From positions 728,644-787,874 of the forward strand of contig NZ_BMUZ01000003.1 of the NCBI RefSeq assembly GCF_014650455.1: a stretch of DNA of 59,231 bases, given 5' to 3'. A program made the position numbers and the translations under genes. The notes under the pieces are model-generated. The model did not search any database and was not told where the DNA came from. It worked only from the letters and a program-made list of their open reading frames with translations. Shown piece by piece: positions 16,988-26,009 of this stretch (the stretch's first letter is position 1; every line of letters begins with the position of its first letter). The stretch comes from Streptomyces xanthochromogenes (GTDB lineage Bacteria; Actinomycetota; Actinomycetes; Streptomycetales; Streptomycetaceae).

Positions 16988-19476
16988 GCGCGGTCTCCTT
17001 CATCGGTGCGGCCGCCGACAGGCTGTTCGTGGGCGGATGTCGGGGTGGTGCGGCGGTCCGCTCCGCCGCGGGCCCAGCCGCCCATGTACGCCGCCATGCG
17101 GTCGCGCGCCTGCTCGGGGGTGGGCGGGGCGACGGCCGGGCCGTTGTCGGGGGCGGGGGCGGGCGCCTCGCGCAGTTGGGGGGCGAGGCTCGCCTGCCGC
17201 ACCCTGCGCGGGAGTCCGTCCTCGGCGCCGTCCGGCGCGATGCCGCGGGCCCGCTGGCGCAGGGTGGTCACTCCGGGCGGCGCCGGAGGCTCGGGCCGGA
17301 CGGCCGGAGGCGCGTGCTGGGCGACCAGGGCAGGGCGGGCCGGTGTCGCCGAGGGCGTTCCGATCGGCCCGCGGGGTGTCTCGTACGGCCGGTCGTCCCG
17401 GCGGGAGGCGGCCTCAGCGGCTCCCGCGACAGCCTCAACGGGCTTTTGCAGCACGTCTGTCGGGAGCAGGACAACGGCAGTGGTGCCGCCGTACGGCGAG
17501 GTGCGCAGATGGACCTTGATGGTGTGGCGGGCAGCCAGGCGACTGACGACGAAGAGGCCGAGCCGGTCGCTGTCGAAGAGGTCCAGCGCCTCGGACTGTT
17601 CGATCCTGCGGTTGGCCTCGTCGAGGGTGCCGTCGCTCATGCCGAGCCCCCGGTCCTCGATCTCCAGCGCGTAGCCATTGCCGACGGGCTCGCCGGCGAC
17701 CCGCACTTTGGTGTGCGGCGGCGAGAACTGGGCGGCGTTCTCGATGAGTTCGGCGAGCAGATGCGTGAGGTCGGCGACGGCACCTCCGGTGACGGCAGCC
17801 TCGGGGAGCCGGCGCACCTCCACCCTGGCGTAGTCCTCGATCTCGGAGACGGCGGCGCGTACGACGTTGGTGAGCGGGACCGGAACGCTCCAGGCGCGGC
17901 CGGGGGCGGCGCCGGACAGGATGATCAGGGATTCGGCGTGCCGGCGCATGCGGGTGGTGAGGTGGTCGAGGCGGAAGAGGTCGCCGAGTTCGCCCGGGTC
18001 GTCGACGCGCCGCTCCATCCGGTCGAGCAGGCCGAGTTGGCGGTGCACGAGGACCTGGCTCCGGCGGGCGAGGTTGACGAACACGCCGGAGATGCCGCTG
18101 GCCAGCTCCGCGCGCTCGACGGCGGCGGACAGGGCGGCCCGGTGAACCGTGCCGAGCGCCTCGCCGACTTGCGCGATCTCGTCCCTCGGGGGCGGTCCCT
18201 GCGGCGCCTCGGCGTGGATGTCGAGTTCTTCGCCGGACCTCAACCTGCCCATGGCGGTGGGGAGTTTGCGCCGGGCGATCTCCAGGGCGCTGTTGCGCAG
18301 GCTGATCAGTTCGACGACGAGCCCGCGTCCGATGCGTACGGAGATGACCAGGGACGCGGCGACGGCGGCGAGGCCGAACAGGACGGCCGCGCCGCCCGTG
18401 GTCAGCAGTCCGCGGGTGAACGGGTCGGCGCGCTCGGTGGCGTTCCGTGCCCCTTCGGACGCGGTGTCCTGCATGCCCTTGCGTACCGTGCCCAGCACGG
18501 CCTCCCAGGCCGCGGGGTCCACGGCACCGGCCGCGGCGCGTCCCGGCTCGGCAGTCCGCACCTTGTCCTCCGCGGCGGTCAGCGCCGCGTACGCGCTCTG
18601 TCCGGCCAGCGCGGTCCAGGCGGTGCGTGCGGGGCCGGTGAGGTCGGCGGTGGCGCTTTCGGTGAGGGTGCGACGGCTGTCGACGGCGCCGGTGAGGCGG
18701 CGCAGGTGGTCGGCGCTGAAGCTGTGGGCGAGCTGGGCGGCGGAGATCAGCGCGTCCTCGCGGGCGAGCATCTCGCCCGCCCGGCCGAACTCGTACAGGA
18801 CACGCGTGTCGGGGCCCAGCGCGGGGGCCTGGAGGCCCGCGAGCGCTCCGTCGACGTCGAAGCCCGCGCCGATGGTCTCGGTGTACTGCTGGTACACGGC
18901 GTCCCAGTCGGCGGTCCGGTCGTGGATGCTGCCGCGCAGTGCGGGGAGTTTCCGGGACCGGTCGACGAAGGTGCGCAGCCGGCGTGCCGCGCTCGCGGGA
19001 ACGTCCCCCGCGTCGGCGACCGTGTGATCCCGGTCGAGCCTGAGCCCCGCGAGGGTGGCGTCCGTGCGCTTGGCCCGCTGGTCGAGGTCGGCGGCGCGAT
19101 CGGCCACAGGGGCTGCCAAGTACCGCACGGCGGCGGCCCGTTCGTCCTGGAGCGCGGCCACGGCCACGACCAGCGGGGTCCGGACCTGTTCGTCGATGCG
19201 GCGCGCCTGACGCAGCGCGGACACGTCCTGGGCGGTGGAGACGGTGGCGAAGCCCCACAGGGCGAGCAGCGAGACGACGGGCACCATGAGCAGCGAGACG
19301 ATCTTAGCCCGAACGGTACGGGGCCGCATCCGCCACACGGCCTCGGCGTCCTGCGGCGCCGGGGGTTCGCCGAGGGGGCGTTCGTCGGTGGCCGGCGGTC
19401 CTGCGTGGGCGCGCCGCCCACGGGCGCCCACCGGGGTCGGCGGCTCGGCTTCCGGGGCCTTGCGGGGTGTGCGCAC
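16984..19476 (-). CDS. cvnA: Conservon sensor kinase CvnA (nitrate/nitrite-sensing domain)
   Basis: 830 residues. A positively charged N-terminus is followed by TM1 (IVSLLMVPVVSLLALWGFATV), an extracytoplasmic NIT-type sensor (about 80-340), TM2 (LLTTGGAAVLFGLAAVAASLVISVRIG) and a HAMP-like linker. The dimerisation part contains SGISGVFVNLARRSQVLVHRQL, then an HATPase domain with ELIENAAQFSPPHT and GLGMSDG. The C-terminal 200 residues are a Pro/Ala-rich tail. GTG at 19476 is preceded by GAGGAGATCC. It is the sensor of the cvn signalling complex. Confidence 0.93.
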   Translation of the reverse strand: MRTPRKAPEAEPPTPVGARGRRAHAGPPATDERPLGEPPAPQDAEAVWRMRPRTVRAKIVSLLMVPVVSLLALWGFATVSTAQDVSALRQARRIDEQVRTPLVVAVAALQDERAAAVRYLAAPVADRAADLDQRAKRTDATLAGLRLDRDHTVADAGDVPASAARRLRTFVDRSRKLPALRGSIHDRTADWDAVYQQYTETIGAGFDVDGALAGLQAPALGPDTRVLYEFGRAGEMLAREDALISAAQLAHSFSADHLRRLTGAVDSRRTLTESATADLTGPARTAWTALAGQSAYAALTAAEDKVRTAEPGRAAAGAVDPAAWEAVLGTVRKGMQDTASEGARNATERADPFTRGLLTTGGAAVLFGLAAVAASLVISVRIGRGLVVELISLRNSALEIARRKLPTAMGRLRSGEELDIHAEAPQGPPPRDEIAQVGEALGTVHRAALSAAVERAELASGISGVFVNLARRSQVLVHRQLGLLDRMERRVDDPGELGDLFRLDHLTTRMRRHAESLIILSGAAPGRAWSVPVPLTNVVRAAVSEIEDYARVEVRRLPEAAVTGGAVADLTHLLAELIENAAQFSPPHTKVRVAGEPVGNGYALEIEDRGLGMSDGTLDEANRRIEQSEALDLFDSDRLGLFVVSRLAARHTIKVHLRTSPYGGTTAVVLLPTDVLQKPVEAVAGAAEAASRRDDRPYETPRGPIGTPSATPARPALVAQHAPPAVRPEPPAPPGVTTLRQRARGIAPDGAEDGLPRRVRQASLAPQLREAPAPAPDNGPAVAPPTPEQARDRMAAYMGGWARGGADRRTTPTSAHEQPVGGRTDEGDRA

Positions 19477-19551
19477 GGATCTCCTCGCTTGCGGATGGGG
19501 CCGGGTGCGGCGCTTGCGAATGAAGCCGGGTGCGGCGCGGCGGAGGGCGAC

Positions 19552-20319
19552 TCAGGGGGCGGAGGCGAGTTGTTCCGCCGAGGCGTACTCGGCGCGTTCA
19601 CGGGCCGTCGGAGAGAGCGCGACGAAGGCGGCGGTGATGAAGAGGTAGGACCCGAGGCCGACGGCGAGGGGGAAGATGAACTGCATCGCCGTAGCCCCGG
19701 GCAGGTCGGCGCCGCTGGGGGCGACGTCCACGCTCACCGAGGCCATCCCGGTGTAGTGCATGCTGCTGACGGCCGCACCCATCACGAGGGAGGCGATCGC
19801 CACGGCCACCGGTGACTTGATGTTGAGCCCGGCCCACAGGGCGGCGGTCGCGGCCGCGACGGCGATCACGACGGAGAGCGTGACGAGCACGGGGTCGTAG
19901 TGGACCTGCCCGTGCAGCCGCAGCGCCGCCATGCCGAGGTAGTGCATGCCGGCGACGCCGAGTCCGGTGGCGAGGCCGCCGGTCAGCAGGGCTCGCGTGC
20001 GGTCCTTGCCGTAGCCGACGGCGAAGACTCCGGCGCCGACGAAGACCATGGCGACGAGCAGGCTGAGGACGGTCAGGAGCACGTCGTAGCGGATGTCGGT
20101 GCCGCTGACGGCGAAGCCGAGCATCGCCACGAAGTGCATCGTCCAGATGCCGGTGCCGATGGCCGAAGCGGCGGTGATCAGCCAGTTGCGCCGGGAGCGT
20201 CCGCCGGCGCCCAGGGCGCGCACGGTGCAGCGCAGCCCGAGGGCGGCGCCTATGCAGGCCATCGCGTACGACAGCACGGGTGTCAGCCAGCCGAAGGCGG
20301 CGTGGTCCAGGTGTCCCAT
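19552..20319 (-). CDS. MHYT domain integral membrane sensor
   Basis: 255 residues with seven hydrophobic segments. MHYT motifs are at MHFVAMLGF, MHYLGMAAL and MHYTGMASV, each near a membrane face, as in the proposed metal- or gas-binding MHYT sensors. Unlike many relatives there is no GGDEF, EAL or kinase domain behind it; the C-terminus after the last TM is only about 20 residues. It is 75 bases upstream of cvnA on the same strand, so it may be an input for the conservon (inference). Confidence 0.92.
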   Translation of the reverse strand: MGHLDHAAFGWLTPVLSYAMACIGAALGLRCTVRALGAGGRSRRNWLITAASAIGTGIWTMHFVAMLGFAVSGTDIRYDVLLTVLSLLVAMVFVGAGVFAVGYGKDRTRALLTGGLATGLGVAGMHYLGMAALRLHGQVHYDPVLVTLSVVIAVAAATAALWAGLNIKSPVAVAIASLVMGAAVSSMHYTGMASVSVDVAPSGADLPGATAMQFIFPLAVGLGSYLFITAAFVALSPTARERAEYASAEQLASAP

Positions 20320-20488
20320 GGCCCAGGGACGCTAGTCCGGGGAGGGGAGCACGACGGGGGCGCAGTTCGAAAACTGTTGGAATATGACGAAGAGATGTTC
20401 CCCGACGATCGCGCCTTGTTCGAACGCGCTCACGATGGTCGATTTTCGGCCACTGCTGGATCGGCGTCCTGTGGGGGATCATGGGGGC

Positions 20489-21088
20489 ATGGCCGGAGAC
20501 CACGCACACGTTCAGGAATTCTTCGCCGCCCGCGCGGCCGACTGGGACCGCAAGTTCCCCGACGACGGTCCGGCGTTCGCGGCGGCCGTAGCGGAAGTCG
20601 GGCTCTCGCCGGGCGACGCCGTGCTCGACGCCGGCTGCGGTACCGGCCGGGCCCTGGCGCCGCTGCGCGAGGCGGTCGGCCCGACGGGTGTCGTCGTCGG
20701 TGTGGACCTCACCCCGGAGATGCTCGCCCAAGCCGTACGGGCCGGTCGCGACCGGCAGGCCGCGCTGCTGCGCGCGGATGTGGCCCGGCTGCCGCTCGCC
20801 TCGGCATCGGTCGACGTGGTGTTCGGTGCCGGGCTGATCTCCCATCTTCCCCAACCGGCCGAGAACCTGAGGGAGTTGGCGCGGATCACCCGCCCGGGCG
20901 GCCGCCTCGCCCTGTTCCACCCCATCGGCCGCGCCGCGCTCGCGGCCCGCCACGGCCGCACGCTCACCGACGACGACCTGCGCGCGGAACCGCGGCTGCG
21001 GCCGCTGCTCGCCTCGGCGAACTGGCGGCTCCTGTCGTACGCCGACGAGGACGAGCGCTACCTCGCGGTGGCCGTGCGCGAGGGCTGA
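20489..21088 (+). CDS. Class I SAM-dependent methyltransferase
   Basis: 199 residues. SAM-binding motif I VLDAGCGTGRALAPL, motif II VVGVDLTPEMLAQA, LLRADVARLPLASASVDVVFGAG and RPGGRLALFHPIGRAA match the Methyltransf_11 fold. The substrate is unknown. The ATG at 20489 is preferred over an upstream start. It ends convergently with the hydrolase remnant, overlapping it by 31 bases. Confidence 0.9.
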   Translation: MAGDHAHVQEFFAARAADWDRKFPDDGPAFAAAVAEVGLSPGDAVLDAGCGTGRALAPLREAVGPTGVVVGVDLTPEMLAQAVRAGRDRQAALLRADVARLPLASASVDVVFGAGLISHLPQPAENLRELARITRPGGRLALFHPIGRAALAARHGRTLTDDDLRAEPRLRPLLASANWRLLSYADEDERYLAVAVREG

Positions 21089-21480
21089 GCACCGGCGCAC
21101 CGGCCGAACCGGGCGACTTCGCGTACGAAGGCGTCCGGGTTGTCGAACATGATGTTGTGCCCGGCGTCCGGGACCGTCACAACCCGGACACCGGAGGCGA
21201 CGAGACCGGCGCGCCCCGGCAGGTCCCCGTCGAGGCCGCCCACCGGTTACGTCCGGTCGACCTGCGTGGCCCGCACGAGGAGTTCACGCATCGTCGGCCG
21301 CGTGCCGCGCACCAGCCCGACAGCCGTGCGGTGCAGCCCGAGCGGGTCGGCCAGACGCATGGTCGCCGCCCACGCCGGCCCGACGCGGGCGAGCATCTGC
21401 GCGAATCGCCGCTGGTTCACCCTGCTCGCCTTCCTGCGCCATCTGCCGGGACCGGCCGCCCGGGCTGCCGTGCTAGCGCC
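21058..21480 (-). pseudogene. Alpha/beta hydrolase remnant (truncated, in-frame stop)
   Basis: Reading the minus strand from 21480, an alpha/beta hydrolase C-terminal half is visible: VNQRRFAQMLARVGPAWAAT, then PLGLHRTAVGLVRGTRPTMR, then ELLVRATQVDRT and a TAA stop at 21247-21249. In the same frame it continues with PVGGLDGDLPGRAG, GVRVVTVPDAGHNIMFDNPD (His of the catalytic triad) and AFVREVARFGRC to a stop at 21058. The nucleophile-elbow half is missing. A nonsense mutation plus N-terminal loss makes it a pseudogene. Confidence 0.75.
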
Positions 21481-21527
21481 GTGGAGCTCAAGTGGCTGCG
21501 TACGACGCTGCGTTCACGGGAGTGAGC

Positions 21528-22424
21528 TCACTCGACTTCCCGCACCCCACCACCCGGCACCGGGCAGCCACGGACACCGGGCACGGGGAAGGTGCCGAGC
21601 TCGGCGACGCGATAGCCGTTCGGGTAGCCCTTGACCTCGGGGTTCTGCCGCCCGTGATGGGGCGTGGAGCGTGGCGGGAGCAGGCGTACGGCGCGGGCGC
21701 GCAGGCGCAGTGCGCCGCGGACCAGGGCCCGGGCAGCGGGAGCGGGCCGCTCGTAGCGGAACGCCCTCAGGAGGGAATCGTCGAGCAGGGCCAGACTCGC
21801 GGTGCGCAGCACCGGAGCCAGCCGGCGCGGGTACCAGGAGGCCATGAGGTCGAGGGTCGCGTCCGACACTCGCCGCCCGCCCTCGTCGAAGCCGAAGTGG
21901 ACGGCCTCGTATGCGTCGAGGCAGCGCTCGAACTCCTCGTAGGAATCCGGGATTTCCTTGATGCCCATGTGCCGGCCGAGTGTCTGGTAGTAGCGGGCCG
22001 CGGCGCGCAGCTCGTGATCGCTCAGACGCCGCCATCCATAGGAGTCGAGCCAGCGCTTCGGCACCACCACGAAGGTGCAGAGCACGTAGCGCATGTCGTC
22101 GTCGCCGATGTCGTACGAGCGGTGCATCTGGTTGATGCGGCGCACTGCGGTCCGTCCGGCCACGCTGTCGAAGCCGTGCTCGACGACCGTGTCCAGAAGC
22201 AGGGTCGTGTCGTCGTACCTCTTCTGCGAACGTTCCGTCAGTTCGGCTGTTTCGGCCAGGAGTTGACCGATGCTGGGCACGGCGTAGGTGCGGTAGAGCG
22301 CGAGTTCGAGGGCACGGGTGTAGTCCCACGGGAACTCCAGGTTCACCGTCATCCGATGGATCTCGAGGAAGTCCCGTTCGGGGTGCAGGCGTTGGATTGC
22401 CTTGAGCCGGTCGAACCGATTCAC
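21528..22424 (-). CDS. MpaB/DUF2236-type oxygenase
   Basis: 298 residues, largely helical. DFLEIHRMTVNLEFPWDYTRALELALYRTYAVPSI and the conserved FGFDEGG and Arg/His pattern (RRINQMHRSYDIGDDDMRYVL) match the MpaB / latex-clearing-protein (DUF2236) family, which contains haem-dependent or related oxygenases. His and Arg residues near the N-terminus are plausible cofactor ligands. The GTG start at 22424 has GATAGGGGT upstream. No partner genes are evident, so its substrate is unknown. Confidence 0.8.
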   Translation of the reverse strand: MNRFDRLKAIQRLHPERDFLEIHRMTVNLEFPWDYTRALELALYRTYAVPSIGQLLAETAELTERSQKRYDDTTLLLDTVVEHGFDSVAGRTAVRRINQMHRSYDIGDDDMRYVLCTFVVVPKRWLDSYGWRRLSDHELRAAARYYQTLGRHMGIKEIPDSYEEFERCLDAYEAVHFGFDEGGRRVSDATLDLMASWYPRRLAPVLRTASLALLDDSLLRAFRYERPAPAARALVRGALRLRARAVRLLPPRSTPHHGRQNPEVKGYPNGYRVAELGTFPVPGVRGCPVPGGGVREVE

Positions 22425-22531
22425 GACTGACCCCTATCTGTCGACGGAAGTCCAACTCTACGTTGGTAGAACCGTTTGAGAGATCGGTCCTGCCGCGGTG
22501 CGGTCGGGTCGTGCACGGAAAGGTGGTCCTG

Positions 22532-22798
22532 ATGTTCGGGAGATTCCGCAAGCCTGCCGAGTCACGACCGGCCGACGATCGACATCACAACATCTTCGAA
22601 GCGGCGGCCGCGTACGTGGCGGCCTGCGCCGAGGACGACCAGGACGCACTCGACGAGGCGGCAGGCTGGGTGTCCCCCGAGGCCCTGTCGTTCGGGGTCC
22701 GCGAACTGGCCTGCCGCGCCGTCATCGCCCTCGCCCGCGACCGCGACGAGTCGCCGACCGCCGTGGTCCAGGACCTGATGGACCTGCCGGCGGCCTGA
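22532..22798 (+). CDS. Small conserved-type hypothetical protein, 88 aa
   Basis: 88 residues, predicted helical and acidic: FEAAAAYVAACAEDDQDALDEAAGWVSP and FGVRELACRAVIALARDRDE are clear amphipathic helices. It starts ATG at 22532 with GGAAAGGTGG upstream, and has normal high third-position GC. I do not recognise a family. It is divergent from the MpaB-type gene. Confidence 0.65.
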   Translation: MFGRFRKPAESRPADDRHHNIFEAAAAYVAACAEDDQDALDEAAGWVSPEALSFGVRELACRAVIALARDRDESPTAVVQDLMDLPAA

Positions 22799-22978
22799 CC
22801 GGCCGACGGCGAGAGCTGACGGTCCGGGACCCTCGACGTCCGCGTTACGGTCATGGCCCCGGGTTCCTGTGAGATCAGGTTGATCCGCACGACGCCCAAT
22901 TCACCGAATTGGAGGGGAGGTTGAGTGGGTCGAGGAGGTTGAGGCTCTGACCCCGTGCCGTGGACCGCCTGCCTGCCG

Positions 22979-23824
22979 TCAGTGACAGTGGCCGCTCGGT
23001 CCCGGCCCACTCGTGTCCGCTCGGGTGACGCCCAGGTCATCGGAACGGCCTGCGTCGATACGCGGCCACTGAGCAGTGGGGCGGCCGCCCGGCCACTCCC
23101 GCAGCGGTGGCCAGTCGGGAGCCCCGCCCAGGGTCCGTGTGGCATGCCCGAGGCGTGGCCGGCCGGGCGGTGAGTCTTCCCAGCTCTCCTGGCGTCCGTA
23201 CGCGGTGAGATCCATGAGCGCGTAGCTGTAGTCGACGGCCTCGACCCCGCGACGCCTGGTCCAGTACGTCTCGAAGACACGGTCGCCGTCGCGCAGGTAG
23301 CACACCAGGTGGAACAGTCCGAGCTCCCGGCCGACGAGAAGCGTCTCAAGCGCGGGCTGTGCGGAGTACCACGGCATCGACCAGCCCATGAAGTCCCGGT
23401 AGTTCCGACTCTCGGCGTACGACGCCTGGGCATCGGCGAAGTCGTAGGCGGTATTGCGCCCCTGGGAGAACACGGCGAAGGTGATGTCGCGAGAGTGCAG
23501 GTAGGCCAGCTCCCCCACGTGGCTCATCACCCAGGTACAGCCTTCGCACTGCTCAGAAGCCGGCCGGCCGGGCCACCACATGAAGTAGTAGGCGATCAGC
23601 TGGCGTCGCCCCTCGAAGGCGTCCAGAAGTGTGACGGGGCCGTCCGGCCCCAGCAGCGTGCTGTCCCCGGCGACCTCGACCATCGGGAGCCTGCGGCGCG
23701 CCGCGGCGATCGCGTCACCTTCGTGGGTATGGGCCCTTTCTCTCGTCCGCAGTCTCTCCAACTGCTCCTCGAAGGTTGCGCGGTCGACGACCGGGGGCTG
23801 TCCCGTACTCGGCTTCTCGGACAT
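22979..23824 (-). CDS. DUF899 thioredoxin-like protein
   Basis: 281 residues. MVEVAGDSTLLGPDGPVTLLDAFEGRRQLIAYYFMWWPG, CEGCTWVMSHVGELAYLHSRDI, NYRDFMGWSMPWYSAQ, FHLVCYLRDGDRVFETYWTRRRG and ALMDLTAYGRQESWEDSP are characteristic of DUF899, an AhpC/TSA-like thioredoxin-fold family; CxxC-like EGCTWV is at the position of the redox cysteine. The ATG at 23824 has AGGAGCC upstream; an in-frame upstream start at 23896 is weaker. Substrate unknown. Confidence 0.88.
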   Translation of the reverse strand: MSEKPSTGQPPVVDRATFEEQLERLRTRERAHTHEGDAIAAARRRLPMVEVAGDSTLLGPDGPVTLLDAFEGRRQLIAYYFMWWPGRPASEQCEGCTWVMSHVGELAYLHSRDITFAVFSQGRNTAYDFADAQASYAESRNYRDFMGWSMPWYSAQPALETLLVGRELGLFHLVCYLRDGDRVFETYWTRRRGVEAVDYSYALMDLTAYGRQESWEDSPPGRPRLGHATRTLGGAPDWPPLREWPGGRPTAQWPRIDAGRSDDLGVTRADTSGPGPSGHCH

Positions 23825-24273
23825 CAGCGGCTCCTGGGATCGCTTCGTCGTGGCGGCGGTTCGCTTCCCAGCAACGTAGCGGCCCGACGGGCTCACCTTC
23901 CGGAAGCGACCCGGCTTCGCGCCGCGTGACGCGCCGGCGCTTCGAGGACCACGCGTCCGCCGACATGGGGGCGGGACCGGCCCAACGGGACCGGCCTCCG
24001 CCGGCCACGGCGTGGCGACCGCAGAACGATCTCGGCCTCAGCCCCGCGGACGCACCGCGCAGGCCGGTGGCCGCTGCAGGTCGATGCCCGTGATCTTGTC
24101 GTCGGCGCCATGGCCACGCGGACTCACGACCCGGGATTCCCACCAGACGCTCGGTGTCCCCCGGGCGACCTTCAACGCGGCGCTGGCGCGGCACGGACAA
24201 CGATCCCGGGCCGCCCCGAACACACGAGCCGGGTTCGCCAGAGCGGCAGCCTTCGGAGCGGGCTGTCGCCCAC
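23825..24273. other. Intergenic, nothing recognised
   Basis: About 450 bases between the DUF899 gene start and the surface protein stop. Open frames exist on both strands but none has a ribosome site, recognisable domain or consistent codon bias. Confidence 0.5.
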
Positions 24274-25248
24274 TCACCGACCGCGGCGGGCCCGGTTGCC
24301 GCGGGTGCGGTGGGTGATGGCGAGCGTGCTGCCCAGGACGAGGAGCACTCCCGCGCCCCCGAGGGTCCACGTCACGGCGGCGTCGCTGCCGGAGTGGGCG
24401 AGTTGGCCGGTCGGGGCGGAGGCGCCCGGTTCGCCCGCCGATACGCCCGCGACCCCGGTTCCGGTCGAGCTTGGGTCAGGAGCGGGGTGGGAGGTGGGAG
24501 TGGTTTCGGGAGCGGGCGTCGCACTGGACGACGAGGACGGGCCGGGAGAAGGGGTCTGGGTGGGAGGGGTCGGATCGGGTGTGGGATCGGGGTCGGGCTC
24601 GGGCTCGGGATTCGGGTCTGGCGCGTGAGGCCGTACGATTTCGGACTCCACCCAGGTGTCGACGGGGTCGGGACTGTGCTGGATGTCGGGCCTGGGGCCG
24701 AGGATGAAGAACGTCAACGGGGTGTCGGCCGTGAACCTGATGCGTACCCGGAAGGTGGTCTCCCCCGGAGGCAGTACAACCCGCTCAAGGGGCAGGGCCG
24801 CGTCCACGTTCCCGTCTCGGTCCGGCTGTTCAAGAGGGGCATCGACCCATGTGCCGTTGAGGCGCAGCTGAACTCGCATGTGCTCCAGCACCAGGCGCGG
24901 GGCCGGATGAATGGTGTCCACCGCGAGGTTCACGTCGTATTCGCTGAGATCATGGTCGGTGAGGTTGCCGACGGCGAGGGTGAACTCCCCCCAGTCGCCG
25001 CCCGCTTCGAAGGTGTCCGGGACCTCCCGGACGACGGAGGTCATCTGCTGGCGCGCGTCGGCGGCCGGCCGCGGCCCGGTGGCGGGCCCGCCGGCGCCGG
25101 TGTTGGTGTCCAACAGCGGCCCGCGGGCGGGTAGGTACAGAGAGGGCGCCGTCGGACGGATCTCTTCGGCCCGCGCCGGTGCAGCTGCCAGCACGGTCGG
25201 GGTGACGGCGGCAACGGCCGCCAGAACTGCCATGCGCTTGTGGTTCAC
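24274..25248 (-). CDS. Secreted cell-surface protein with LAHSG sorting-like signal
   Basis: 324 residues. Sec signal peptide (MAVLAAVAAVTPTVLAAAPARA), then a beta-rich domain of about 180 residues (FTLAVGNLTDHDLSEYDVNL; VQLRLNGTW; ETTFRVRIRFTADTPLTFFI), then a Pro/Asp/Ser/Thr wall-spanning linker, and a C-terminus LAHSGSD (283-289), hydrophobic helix TLGGAGVLLVLGSTLAI and basic tail HRTRGNRARRGR. This is a cell-wall sorting layout, but the canonical LAxTG of class E sortases reads LAHSG. The GTG start is assumed at 25248; ATG at 25233 is possible. The ligand is unknown. Confidence 0.75.
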   Translation of the reverse strand: MNHKRMAVLAAVAAVTPTVLAAAPARAEEIRPTAPSLYLPARGPLLDTNTGAGGPATGPRPAADARQQMTSVVREVPDTFEAGGDWGEFTLAVGNLTDHDLSEYDVNLAVDTIHPAPRLVLEHMRVQLRLNGTWVDAPLEQPDRDGNVDAALPLERVVLPPGETTFRVRIRFTADTPLTFFILGPRPDIQHSPDPVDTWVESEIVRPHAPDPNPEPEPDPDPTPDPTPPTQTPSPGPSSSSSATPAPETTPTSHPAPDPSSTGTGVAGVSAGEPGASAPTGQLAHSGSDAAVTWTLGGAGVLLVLGSTLAITHRTRGNRARRGR

Positions 25249-25499
25249 GTAGGTGCCGATTCTTGAGAGGTGCTTAAGGGGTGACCAGCACCTCGACTCT
25301 TGTTCAAGGCGTGCACCTCCACGTAGTCCTCTTCGACTTATTGGCCCATAAAAGGGACTTATGAGCCGCAGAGCACCGCATCCTGTTCACCGCTGTAAGC
25401 AGGACACGACACAGCCGCAGGTGGCAGGGGCCGCCCTCCCGAAGACGTGCGGATCCACCCGCCAGGGGAGACAGGCGAGGGCCTTGTTATCGTGCGCGG

Positions 25500-25934
25500 A
25501 TGTCAACGATCAAGCAGATCCAAGTGACCTTCGATTGCGCGGACCCCACGCGTCTCGCCGGCTTCTGGTCCAAGGTGCTCGGGTACGTCGTGCCTCCGGT
25601 CCCAGAAGGGTTTGCCACTTGGGAGGACTATGATCGCTCGCTGCCGCCCGAGGACCAGGTGGTCTATTTCGCGTGCAGCGATCCCTCGGGTGTGGGCCCG
25701 CGCGTGCTCTTCCAGCGTGTCCCTGAAGGGAAGGTTGTGAAGAACCGGCTGCATCTTGACGTTCGGGCAGGTATCGGGCTCGTGGGTGAGGAGCGTCTGG
25801 CCACCCTTGAAGCCGAATGTGCACGGCTGGTCGCGCTTGGCGCGGTGCATGTGCGCACAATGCTTGCCGATGGCGAGAACGAGTCCTGCATCGTGATGCA
25901 GGACATTGAGGGCAACGAGTTCTGTCTCGACTGA
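25500..25934 (+). CDS. VOC family (glyoxalase-like) protein
   Basis: 144 residues. QIQVTFDCADPTRLAGFWSKVLGYVV, VYFACSDPSGVGPRVLFQRVPEGK, NRLHLDVRAG and the closing MQDIEGNEFCLD show a vicinal-oxygen-chelate (glyoxalase_6-type) fold. The His of NRLHLDV and Glu of NEFCL are likely metal ligands. Members act as bleomycin-resistance-like or unknown lyases. It marks the left end of an accessory-looking region. Confidence 0.88.
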   Translation: MSTIKQIQVTFDCADPTRLAGFWSKVLGYVVPPVPEGFATWEDYDRSLPPEDQVVYFACSDPSGVGPRVLFQRVPEGKVVKNRLHLDVRAGIGLVGEERLATLEAECARLVALGAVHVRTMLADGENESCIVMQDIEGNEFCLD

Positions 25935-26009
25935 GGACCCTCCGGGCCGGCGAGGCAGGGGCTGTCTACCTCGCCGCTTTCGCCGGTCTCGCTTACGGCG
26001 AAGGCATCC

